64,000 nucleotides of DNA, taken from the NCBI RefSeq assembly GCF_046630445.1, contig NC_092335.1, positions 494,001-558,000 on the forward strand, read 5' to 3'. Positions 13,329 through 23,825 of this stretch are shown piece after piece. Made by a program: the position numbers and the translations under genes. This DNA comes from Rutidosis leptorrhynchoides. Lineage: Eukaryota > Streptophyta > Magnoliopsida > Asterales > Asteraceae. The stretch's first letter is position 1. Each line of letters begins with the position of its first letter. The notes under the pieces were generated by a model, which was given only the letters and a program-made list of their open reading frames with translations, did no database searches and had not been told where the DNA came from.

Positions 13329-13639
13329 GTTCATGATTGATTGCTTCCGCTGTGCTTAGAGAGTCTGCATATTTATGATGGCAGCTTTTGATAAACATTA
13401 ACTTGCATTCTATTTTGTTACATTAAATAGTGGGTGTTTGTTGACACTGTTTTGGTCAACCTTTGGTTAAAGTATTTATGTATAGTTTTTCTAAACTTAT
13501 ACATTTTAGTAGATTTCCTTTATAGAAAATCATTTTTAAATAAAGAATGCAAGGTTGTTTTATTAAATTCATATAGAGTTTCGATCAAGCTGTGGGACCA
13601 AGTGACGGAGCCGTTAAGTGTTTTGACGGAGTCGCCACA

Positions 13640-13644
13640 ACCAA
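13640..13644. repeat. E3 target site duplication, right (ACCAA)
   Basis: Pairs with 2126-2130. Confidence 0.95.
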
Positions 13645-16600
13645 GTACTCCAATCCAAATTTCCGATAATCCATTTTTTGAACCCAACCTCACAATTGAG
13701 AATCCAGAGAATATTCAGGAACGGTTCGTAGATCCTGAACCATTAAACTTTCCTCCGGAGCCACCAATCATTCAAACAGAGATTGTTGAGGAACGAACCA
13801 TTAAATCAGAATCATCTAGTGATACCGATTCAACAAATTCAATTATGGAGAATCTGGAACCTTTAAGTATGGAAGACCGAATGAGAGCTAAACGCACTGG
13901 CCAAGGTCACCCAATTACTCATCCTGACATTAATGCGCCAGATTATGAAATCAAAGGACAAATTCTACACATGGTGACTAATCAATGCCAATTTAGTGGT
14001 GCGCCGAAGGAAGATCCAAATGAACATCTACGTACCTTTAATAGGATCTGCACACTATTTAAAATCCGAGAAGTTGAGGATGAACAGATATATCTCATGT
14101 TATTTCCTTGGACTTTAAAGGGAGAAGCCAAAGATTGGTTGGAATCGTTACCTGAAGGGGCGATTGATACATGGGATGTTTTAGTTGACAAATTTCTTAA
14201 ACAATTCTTTCCTGCATCTAAAGCCGTAAGACTTCAAGCAGAAATTGTTACGTTCACACAGAAGCCAAATGAAACTCTATATGAGGCATGGACAAGATAT
14301 GGAAAGTTGTTAAGAGGATGTCCGCAACATGGTTTAGACACCTGTCAAATAGTACAAATATTCTACCAAGGATGCGACATCACTACAAGGAAAGACATAG
14401 ATATAGCAGCTGGTGGTTCTATTATGAAGAAAACCGAAACTGATGCTTACAAAATTATTGATAACACTGCTTCCCACTCACATGAGTGGCACCAAGAAAA
14501 AGATATCATTAGATCATCTAAAGCAGCTAGAGCCGATTCTAGCCATGACCTAGATTCCATTTCCGCAAAGATAGATGCTGTGGAGAGACGAATGGAAAAG
14601 ATGACTAAAGATATTCACTCAATACGAATTAGTTGTGAGCAGTGTGGAGGACCACATTTGACAAAAGATTGTCTCAGTATTGAATTAACAATGGAACAAA
14701 GAGAGAATATTTCATACATAAACCAAAGGCCTGGAAATAATTATCAGAATAATTATCAACCGCCAAGACCGATTTACAATCAAAACCAGAATTATAACAG
14801 AAATATTCCATACAACAACCAACAAGGTCCTAGCAATCAACAAGTATCCAATAATAATTACAATCAGCAAAGACTGAATTTTCAAAACAAACCACCACAA
14901 CAAACCGATGATAAAAAGCCGAATTTAGAAGATATGATGACAAAGCTAGTTGAAACTCAAACGCAGTTTTTCACATCTCAGAAACAAACCAATGAACAAA
15001 ATGCTCAAGCATTTAGAAATCAACAAGCTTCTATTCAAAATCTGGAACAAGAAGTAAGTAACCTAGCAAGGTTAATAGGTGAAAGAAAACCAGGAAGTCT
15101 ACCTAGTGATACAAATGCTAACCCCCGGAATGAAACAGCTAAAGCCATTACCACAAGAAGTGGTACAACACTTAAACCACCTGAAATACCTGTAACTTCT
15201 GATGAAGCTATTCCTACTCCACAAGAACCACAACCTGATCAAGATAAGGAAAAAGAACCGGTAGTTGAAAAGGTTAATGAAGATAACACAGTTAAGGCTA
15301 AACCTTATGTTAAACCATACCAACCACCACTTCCTTACCCGAGTAAAATGAAGAAAGAAAAACTTGAAGCCGAGCAATCCAAATTCTTGGATATGTTTAA
15401 ACAGATAAATGTAAATCTTCCTTTCATTGATGTGATTTCAGGAATGCCTAGATATGCTAAATTCTTGAAAGATCTAATCTCAAATAGAAAGAAAATGGAA
15501 GAACTCTCGGCTGTTACTATGAATGCTAATTGTTCAGCAGTGCTGTTGAATAAGATACCAGAAAAACTATCTGATCCAGGAAGTTTCACAATTCCATGTT
15601 TTCTGGGTAGTCTTAGTTCAATAGAAGCATTGGCAGATTTAGGTGCTAGTATAAATCTAATGCCGTATTCACTATACGCTAAACTAGACCTTGGAGAATT
15701 AAAACCAACCAGAATAAGCATACAACTAGCCGATAGATCAATAAAATATCCTAGAGGAATAATGGAGAACATGCTAGTTAAAGTTGGTACTTTAGTATTT
15801 CTAGTAGATTTTGTTGTCTTGGACATGGAAGAAGATTCTCAAGTTCCTCTCATATTAGGAAGACCATTCTTAAACACGGCTAAAGCAATGATAGACGTGT
15901 TCGGTAAGAAACTGACCCTAAGTATAGAGGACGAGAGTGTTACCTTTTCAGTTGATAGAGCAATGCAACAACCACAATCTGCAGATGATACATGTTATTA
16001 TATTCAAACTATAGATGCACATGCAGAATTATTAGAAGAATTTCCAGAATTACAAGGAACAGGAGAATGTTCTTTAGGAGAAGGAACAGAACAAATTGAT
16101 GAAGCTGAAATGTTAGCTACACTTATAGCTAATGGATATGAACCAACAACAGAAGAAATTCAAATGCTAAAAGAAGAAGACAGATATCGATACAAATCAT
16201 CGATAGAAGAACCTCCGAAATTAGAGTTAAAGCCACTTCCAAACCATTTGGAATACGCTTATTTACATGGTGAATCTGAATTACCTGTAATAATATCGTC
16301 TTCTCTTACTGAAAATGAGAAATCACAACTCATTTCTGTGTTGAAAGCCCATAAACCAGCCATTGCATGGAAGATTCATGATATTAAAGGAATAAGTCCT
16401 TCATATTGCACACATAAAATCCTTATGGAAGAAGGTCATAAAACGTATGTACAACGCCAACGAAGACTAAATCCTAATATGCAAGATGTAGTTAAGAAAG
16501 AGATTATTAAACTGCTAGACGCAGGTCTAATTTATCCAATCTCTGATAGTCCATGGGTAAGCCCAGTTCAATGCGTGCCTAAGAAGGGTGGCATGACTGT

Positions 16601-19130
16601 CATTACAAATGAGAAAAATGAGCTTATTCCTACTAGGACTGTAACAGGATGGCGTGTATGTATTGATTATAGAAAATTAAATGACGCCACCAGAAAAGAT
16701 CACTTTCCCTTACCTTTCATAGATCAAATGTTGGAAAGATTAGCCGGAAATAGTTACTATTGTTTTCTAGATGGATTTTCCGGATATTTTCAAATTCCAA
16801 TAGCACCCGAAGATCAAGAGAAAACCACATTTACGTGCCCTTATGGTACTTTTGCTTACAAATGCATGCCATTTGGACTTTGCAACGCCCCTTCAACCTT
16901 TCAAAGGTGTATGATGGCGATTTTTCACGACATGATAGAAGAATGCATGGAAGTTTTCATGGATGACTTTTCAGTCTTCGGTGATACATTTGAATCATGT
17001 CTAGTTAATCTGGAACGAATGCTTCTTAGATGCGAACAATCAAATCTAGTACTTAATTGGGAGAAATGCCATTTCATGGTTAAAGAAGGCATCGTTCTTG
17101 GACATAAAATTTCAAAAGAAGGAATTGAAGTGGATAGAGCTAAAGTAGATGTAATTGCTAAACTTCCACATCCCACAAATGTTAGAGGAGTTAGGAGTTT
17201 TCTAGGGCATGCCGGTTTTTACCGACGTTTCATAAAAGATTTTTCTAAAATTGCCACTCCTATGAATAAACTCCTAGAAAAGGATGCGCCATTCATCTTT
17301 TCAGATGAGTGTATCAAATCTTTTAATATTCTTAAAGAGAAACTCACTAATGCGCCGATCATGATAACACCAAATTGGAATCTACCATTTGAACTAATGT
17401 GCGATGCAAGTGATTTTGCAATGGGAGCCGTTTTAGGACAAAGGATTGAAAAACGATTTCAACCTATTTATTACGCTAGTAAGACATTACAAGGAGCACA
17501 GACGAATTACACAACTACTGAAAAAGAACTCCTTGCTATTGTCTTTGCTTTTGACAAATTTCGTTCATATCTCGTTCTATCAAAAACAATAGTCTATACC
17601 GATCATTCTGCTCTTAGATACCTATTTTCGAAACAAGATGCCAAACCACGATTAATTCGTTGGATCTTACTATTACAAGAGTTTGATATTGAAATCCGAG
17701 ACAAAAAGGGAGCAGAAAATCTCGCCGCTGATCATCTTTCTCGTCTTGAAAATCCCGATTTAGAAGTTCTAAATGAATCAGCCATAAAAGACAACTTTCC
17801 TGATGAATATCTATTGAAGATAGATTATAAAGAAATACCATGGTTTGCAGACTATGCAAACTACTTAGTTTGTGGATTCCTTGAAAAAGGATTATCGTAC
17901 CAAAGACGAAAGAAATTCTTCAGTGATATAAAACACTATTTCTGGGAAGATCCACATCTGTTTAAAAGTTGTCCCGATGGAATAATACGCCGATGTGTAT
18001 TTGGAGATGAAGCTAGTAAAATATTAAACCATTGTCACACAGGACCAACAGGAGGGCATTATGGACCTCAACTAACAGCAAGAAAAGTTTATGATGCTGG
18101 ATTCTATTGGCCTACAATTTACAAAGACGCACACTTTCTTTGCAAATCCTGTGATGCTTGTCAAAGGGCCGGAAAAATAAGTCAACGTGATGAAATGCCA
18201 CAAAATGTCATCCAAGTATGTGAAGTATTTGACATTTGGGGTATTGACTTTATGGGTCCATTTCCAAAATCTCATAATAATCTATATATACTCGTAGCCA
18301 TTGATTATGTATCTAAATGGGCGGAAGCACAAGCTCTCCCAACTAACGATGCACGAGTTGTAGTCAACTTTTTAAAACGTCTTTTTGCAAGGTTTGGAAC
18401 ACCGAAAGCTTTAATAAGTGATCGGGGAACTCATTTTTGTAATAATCAACTTGAGAAAGTTCTCAAACGTTATGGAGTAACTCATAAAATCTCAACCGCA
18501 TATCATCCACAAACAAGTGGACAAGTTAAAAATACCAACCGAGCTTTAAAACGTATTCTAGAGAAAACCGTAGGATCAAATCCGAAGGAATGGTCCATTA
18601 AATTGGAGGATGCACTCTGGGCTTTTAGAACAGCCTACAAAACTCCAATTGGAACCACACCTTTTAGACTTGTTTATGGAAAAGCATGTCATCTTCCAGT
18701 ATAAATTGAACACAAAGCATTTTGGGCTTTGAAATCATGTAATCTTGATTTACATGAAGCTGGACGTCTCCGATTAAGTCAACTAAACGAATTAGAAGAA
18801 TTAAGACATGAAGCATACGAAAATTCGTTAATCTATAAAGAAAGAACGAAGAAATGGCATGATAAAAGAATCAGAAGTTCAAAAGAATTTAAAAAAGGAG
18901 ACAGAGTTCTTCTTTTCAATTCACGATTCAAGCTATTTCCTGGAAAATTGAAATCAAGATGGTCTGGACCATTCATAATCAAAAGAGTTTTCCCATACGG
19001 AACGATAGAATTAATAAATTCAAATGGGATTGAATTTAAAGTTAATGGTCACAGAGTTAAACACTACATACATGGTCCGATGGAAGTTGACAACGAAGTT
19101 AATCACAATTTCGACACCACAGCTAACTAA
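13640..19130 (+). pseudogene. E1 gag-pol (Athila-like), 5'-truncated by E3 and with a premature stop
   Basis: A frame open to 18704 (in E3-LTR-fused form 1756 codons from 13434) carries, in order: Gag core (about 14018-14370), zinc knuckle [13 protein letters not shown] (about 14635), Asn/Gln-rich linker, aspartic protease with DLGA (about 15640), RT with [10 protein letters not shown] and FMDD (about 16960), RNase H with MCDASDF (about 17398), integrase zinc region and core. TAA at 18702-18704 interrupts the frame, which then continues open to 19130 through the integrase C-terminal domain. In the integrase core the residue 36 after the second catalytic Asp, normally Glu, is Lys (codon 18528-18530). 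With gag split by E3, the copy is dead. Athila assignment rests on the [11 protein letters not shown] and HLPV-type motifs as known in that clade. Confidence 0.93.
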
Positions 19131-19294
19131 GTGTGGGGAGAATCAAGTCTTTAAAGGATAATATGTATTTCTGTTAGAGTTAGATTGTCTGTTTTTGTGT
19201 AGTTTTCGAAAATGGAACCCGAATGGTCTTTCCCTAGCAGACCCTAAAGAACTAGTCTTCTCCCCCCATTCTGAATTTTTATTTTTTTTAGGAA

Positions 19295-19813
19295 ATGAAG
19301 ACTGCCTGTGAACTAAACCATGGTCTAATGCTACACGCTTTGATCACTAAACATAATAATGACATATTCCCGAGTGAATTAGTATCAGTAATCAGAGAAA
19401 GAATGGACGGAGTTAGAAAAGAATCCAGATGCGAAGATAATAAGTTACAATTTGGTAAAGGAAAATCAAAATCCGCAGCGAAAAGAAGAGCACGACACCT
19501 AGAACGATGTCACAAATGCGGAAAATGGTCACATGGAGGTAAATGTTCAAATAATCAAACCTATTCAAATACCGAATTTGTTACTTTATGTAGAGACGGA
19601 CCGTTCATATGTTTAGAAGAAAAGACACTGAATGCTCGAGGTTACGCCTATGTAGCTATGGAAAACCAATTAAACCGACTATCTTATGAAGGGATAGATC
19701 ATATAACTAAGAATACTATCTCACAGGTAAGTCTGTACAGTTTTTATTTTTTATTTATTTTTATTTTTAACCTTTTGATAATAAACGCTAATTTGTTCGC
19801 TATAAAGTATTAA
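19295..19813 (+). CDS. E1 small 3' open frame with a CCHC-like motif, function unknown
   Basis: The frame of 172 codons starts just after the pol 3' end. The first about 144 residues are charged and include a basic stretch (KSKSAAKRRARHLER) followed by CHKCGKWSHGGKC, a CX2CX4HX3C arrangement close to a zinc knuckle but one residue short in the last gap. The final residues are hydrophobic and T-rich in coding sequence, and they begin exactly at a strong splice-donor match (CAG|GTAAGT, donor at 19727). This suggests the real product may be spliced, with exon 1 ending at 19726; I could not find the acceptor. It occupies the place where Athila elements may carry an env-like gene, but I see no signal peptide or membrane protein pattern before the donor. 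E2 has no copy. Confidence 0.5.
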   Translation: MKTACELNHGLMLHALITKHNNDIFPSELVSVIRERMDGVRKESRCEDNKLQFGKGKSKSAAKRRARHLERCHKCGKWSHGGKCSNNQTYSNTEFVTLCRDGPFICLEEKTLNARGYAYVAMENQLNRLSYEGIDHITKNTISQVSLYSFYFLFIFIFNLLIINANLFAIKY

Positions 19814-22670
19814 ATTGGTATTGAATAAAATTAGGTTTGGCGACCGAAATTATTGATATCATTCAAAAATTTATTACATCACTGCGAAATTTAACGTTTA
19901 TCCTTAAGGTATAAATATCTTTAATCAATCAACCCAAAAAATTTCAAAAATTCGTCATGAGTTAAATTAGGTCTTGGAACCGAAATTACTTTACCGAAAA
20001 GTGGGGCGCATATTTTTGATAATATTTGATTGATTAAAGTGGGATAAAAAGCCAAAAAGATTTTTAATTTTATTTTTACCATATTTTTAAAATTAATATA
20101 TAAATCTTAAATTAATATTGTAAACTTTGTAAAAACAATATATTTAAAATTGTAAATATTTGAAAAATTAATATAAGTTTGGTGTGAATTTATAATATGA
20201 ATTTTTAAAATTAAGTTTGGTGTGAATTTTTAATTTTTAAAATATGAATTTTTAATTTTATGCATTTCAAATTTTTAAGTTTGGTGTGAATTTTTAATAT
20301 TAATTTTGAATTTTATATTTAAGTTGTGTGAATTTAAAAACAAAAATTTACTTTATCTCATTAAGTTAAAAATATGATTTTTAAAATTCGTCGTAAGTTG
20401 AAGACTAGGTCATTGAACCGAAATTGCTTTACCCGAGGGAGGGACGAGAATTTTTATTATCATTATTTTTAATCTTATTGATTTAAAGTATGCCAAAAAA
20501 AAAAAAAAAATCTTAAGCTTTTAAAACAATCGCTTGAAAATGACAAATTTTAAAATTTTGTCGAGGGACGGACTAGGGCATCGTTCCGAAACGACCTCGT
20601 CCTAAAAAGAAACAAAATTTTAAAATTAATTAATATTTGTTTTATAAGTTAAAGGTTTTATAAAAAAAAAAAAAGTATGTATATATTTGTTTGTAGTTTA
20701 TCTTATAAACAGGGTAAAACAACGCGTTTTCAAAGACTGGCATTAAGTTCAGCAAAAGTAACTAATTTTAATGACAAGATGCAAAATTATATGTGATGTA
20801 ACAACAAACGGAATGAACAAATGACGTGCACCATTTATCATTCAAAACAAACGCCAATATGTTTGGAAGTTTTGGTAAAATTTAATCATTTTTCTACGCT
20901 AATCACCCTCAATAATTTAAATTGTTACTGATTTCTTGCAAATAAGGGCATTGCAAAATCTTAAGTGTGGGAAGGGGTTAAATTCTTTCGGATTTTAAAA
21001 AATTTTTGATTTAAACACTTGGTTACCAATAAAAATACTAGTAACGCAGTAGTTGTATTAGAATCTAGTGCTCTCCGATAACAAGGAACAGCCCTAGTCT
21101 TATATACTGACTACCCAATTCTAGTAAAAATTTTCAAAATTTTCAATAAAATGAACTCAAAATCATGTTTATACATATTTATGAACGATAAAACTAGGTT
21201 TTAACACCGAAATTATCGTTACCTCGGAAAGGACATAAATTGAGAAACAACCAAAATGTTAGAATTCATTTAAGAATGGAATAGAGGAGAAAAAGGCAAA
21301 GAAAAACATAAATAAAAGCCAAGTGTGGGAAAACTTTACCAAACTATTCAAAACATATATCACATATTTTTGTACAAATTTTTGAAAATACTTTTGTTTT
21401 GGAACGATAATCAACTGTTATATCCGATGAAAGAAAAGAAGAGATAGATCTACACGATGAATCAATTCCATCATTAAAAGGAAGTAAAGTCTTCCGAAAA
21501 AGACACGCGCTTCTTGATTTAGGTCATGAAGTTGTCGTCCAGACCAGCTGTAGGTTGACGAAAAATCTAGAAAAGTCATCACTAAAATCGGCTGGAAATC
21601 CACGGACTTCAGCATCAAACAGGGTCGCCAGGTGGTCAGATTTATCCTAACCATGAGAAGGATTTATCTCGTACAATGGGGAGGCACCGTGCAAATTAGC
21701 TTGATAAGACTAATGAATCAGATCCTCAGAAAGGATAATCTCTTTAAAGATTAAAAATCAGCTTTTAAGACTGATATTATTCAATCCTAGAGATTGACCT
21801 TAAATATTGAGAATTCAAACTCATGGAATTCAATGATATCTAAACTCGAGCTTGAACGAGAAAATATTTTGATCAAAAATTACAAACCGATTTGTTTTCT
21901 GAAAAACCATTTTCAATGCGTTCATTACCATTGAACGTAAAATCCTAGGAATTCACCTGGAATTCATTAGGTCACCTGAACCAAATCGGGTGTCAACCGT
22001 AAGAACGGTGGTTGCATAGCATGGTCGGAGACAGGACCTTGTGCCAGACCGAAAAATTATAGGATGATCTTTACTATTGCTCCTACCAAGGATAGTTCTA
22101 GCATCCGACACGTAATTAGACCATGAACAAATACATGTCATTAGACATTGCCTTAACAGTTTCTTGTTCATCGCTTTCCTTTACAACCGGATGGTAGTTT
22201 ACCGAAAGGTAATATACGGAACAAGTAAACTGGATGTGTGCTATTCGATACCGGGATAGCAGTGGATTACATGAACCTAAAAGTTTTTAGCCAAAATATT
22301 GATCCACAAACATATTTTGCAACACCGATGGTGGATCAAATCAGAAAACTTGTCTAGGGTAAAATTTAGCTTGAATTTTCAAAAGATCAAATGTTTTTAT
22401 AAAGATCCAATTTCCTTAAAGGATCTAAATTTTTATAGTCATGTGGGACTGTAAACCGCCTTTCAAATGTGCACTTTGCTTTGGAAACCGAAAGTAAATC
22501 GGCTATTTGATTGCAAGTGTCGTTGACCTAAACCCAAGGCAACTATGGATGACACACCCACCTTTAACCATATCGTTACTATCATTGTTTATACCGCCAT
22601 ATCAAAATCACTGATGTATAAAGTGTGAAGAATAAAGAAGTGATTTGTATGTTTTTATTTCAAGACTATA
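19814..22670 (+). other. E1 3' non-coding region
   Basis: No plus-strand gene. AAGTGTGGGGA-type purine motifs stand at 19129, 20963 and 21321, echoing the real tract at 22694. From about 20700 on it is homologous to E2 41400-43190. The best-conserved stretches are about 21440-21720 and 21950-22200, each with short antisense open frames that are also present in E2. Confidence 0.7.
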
Positions 22671-22707
22671 TTGCTTGAGGACAAGCAACGCTCAAGTGTG
22701 GGGATAT
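22671..22707 (+). other. E1 hairpin and polypurine tract
   Basis: TTGCTTGAGGACAAGCAA forms a 7-bp stem with a 4-nt loop (22671-22688). The tract AAGTGTGGGGA (22694-22704) follows, four bases before the 3' LTR. The same pair precedes the E2 3' LTR. Confidence 0.85.
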
Positions 22708-23182
22708 TGATAAGGCTAAAAAGGAACATATATTTCATAGCATTATCCCCCAAGAAAGACAAGATTTTAGTTGCAATTATTCCATTTTCAAGTAATATTC
22801 GTTTATTTTAAATAAGTGCGAAGACAAAAGGCGAAAACGACGATTTGAAGACAAAAAGGTCTAAAAAGCTAAAAAGTACAAGATACAATTAAAAAGGTTC
22901 AAATTATTGATGAAGAACGTCTAAAAATGACAAGAGTACAAGTTACAAAACGCAAAGTACAAGATATTAAATTGTACGCAAGGACGTTCGAAAATCCGAA
23001 ACCGGGACATGAGTCAACTCTCAACGCTCGACGCAACGGTGTAAAAATTACGAGTCAACTATGCACAAGAATAAAATATAATATTTAAATAATTCATAAT
23101 AAGAATAATATTAAATAATAAAAAGTTGTTAATTGAGCATAGTTCAGGGGTCATAAGTGAAAATTCAATTTAATATTTTGCC

Positions 23183-23190
23183 TATAAAAG
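23183..23190 (+). promoter_or_regulatory. E1 LTR TATA box
   Basis: TATAAAAG in a CC...GCGACG context, positioned like the TATAAATA box in the E2 LTR. Transcription would begin near 23215. Confidence 0.65.
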
Positions 23191-23820
23191 GCGACGTATT
23201 TCGTTGAAATGGAGCATACCTTTTTTCGATCATATTTTCTATCTATATATCGATCCATCTATCTATTATCAATATCAATTATCAATATCTATATTCTATA
23301 TCTCTATCATAATGTTAACTTAATAAGATATAACAATAATCTTAATTTTAATTTTAAATTATGATAATAATAAGATTTATGATAGAGATCGTTTGAGTGT
23401 GTAAGTCGAAATTCTGTCCGTGTAACGCTACGCTATTTTTAATCATTGTAAGTTATGTTCAACCTTTTTATATTAATGTCTCGTAGCTAAGTTATTATTA
23501 TGCTTATTTAAAACGAAGTAATCATGATGTTGGGCTAATTACTAAAATTGGGTAATTGGGCTTTGTACCATAATTGGGGTTTGGACAAAAGAACGACACT
23601 TGTGGAAATTAGACTATGAGCTATTAATGGGCTTTATATTTGTTTAACTAAATGATAGTTTGTTAATGTTAATATAAAGATTTACAATTGGGTGTACCTA
23701 TAAATAACCATTTACACTCGATCGGACACGATGGGCGGGGTATTTATATGTACGAATAATCGTTCATTTAACCGGACATGGGAATGGATTAATAGCCACT
23801 AGAATTATTAAAACAGGGGT

Positions 23821-23825
23821 GAAAT
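23821..23825. repeat. E4 target site duplication, left (GAAAT)
   Basis: Pairs exactly with 36934-36938. Confidence 0.96.

Larger units (their letters stand above)
2131..13639 (+). mobile_element. E3: chromovirus (Tekay-like) retrotransposon with ruined pol and no gag
   Basis: Two LTRs of 3273 and 3274 bp start TGTAACGACC and end GTCGCCACA. An initiator-Met primer site follows the first and a purine tract precedes the second. A perfect ACCAA duplication flanks the element. The internal part is 4962 bp. About 2.2 kb after the primer site has no recognisable gag or protease, then RT, RNase H, integrase and the C-terminal chromodomain-like region follow in broken frames. I saw fewer than about a dozen differences between the LTRs by eye. 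Confidence 0.95.
10366..13639 (+). repeat. E3 3' LTR
   Basis: Near-identical to 2131-5403, one base longer because of a C-run near 10832. Its last 206 bp are open in the same frame as the E1 gag that follows, giving a chimeric open frame starting at 13434. Confidence 0.96.
22708..23825 (+). repeat. E1 3' LTR, left part (before E4)
   Basis: Begins TGATAAGG after the purine tract and is similar to the E2 3' LTR start at 43207. E4 interrupts it; the rest is 36939-37810. The rejoined length would be about 1990 bp, close to the E2 LTR (1987 bp). Confidence 0.9.

Noticed and set aside
13434-13639. The first 69 codons of the 1756-codon frame as a true Gag N-terminus
   Set aside because: They are E3 LTR sequence, present also at 5198-5403; the real gag start is at 2013, before E3.
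15335-15826. 163-codon minus-strand frame inside E1 pol
   Set aside because: It is a shadow of the pol frame, with no recognised motif of its own.
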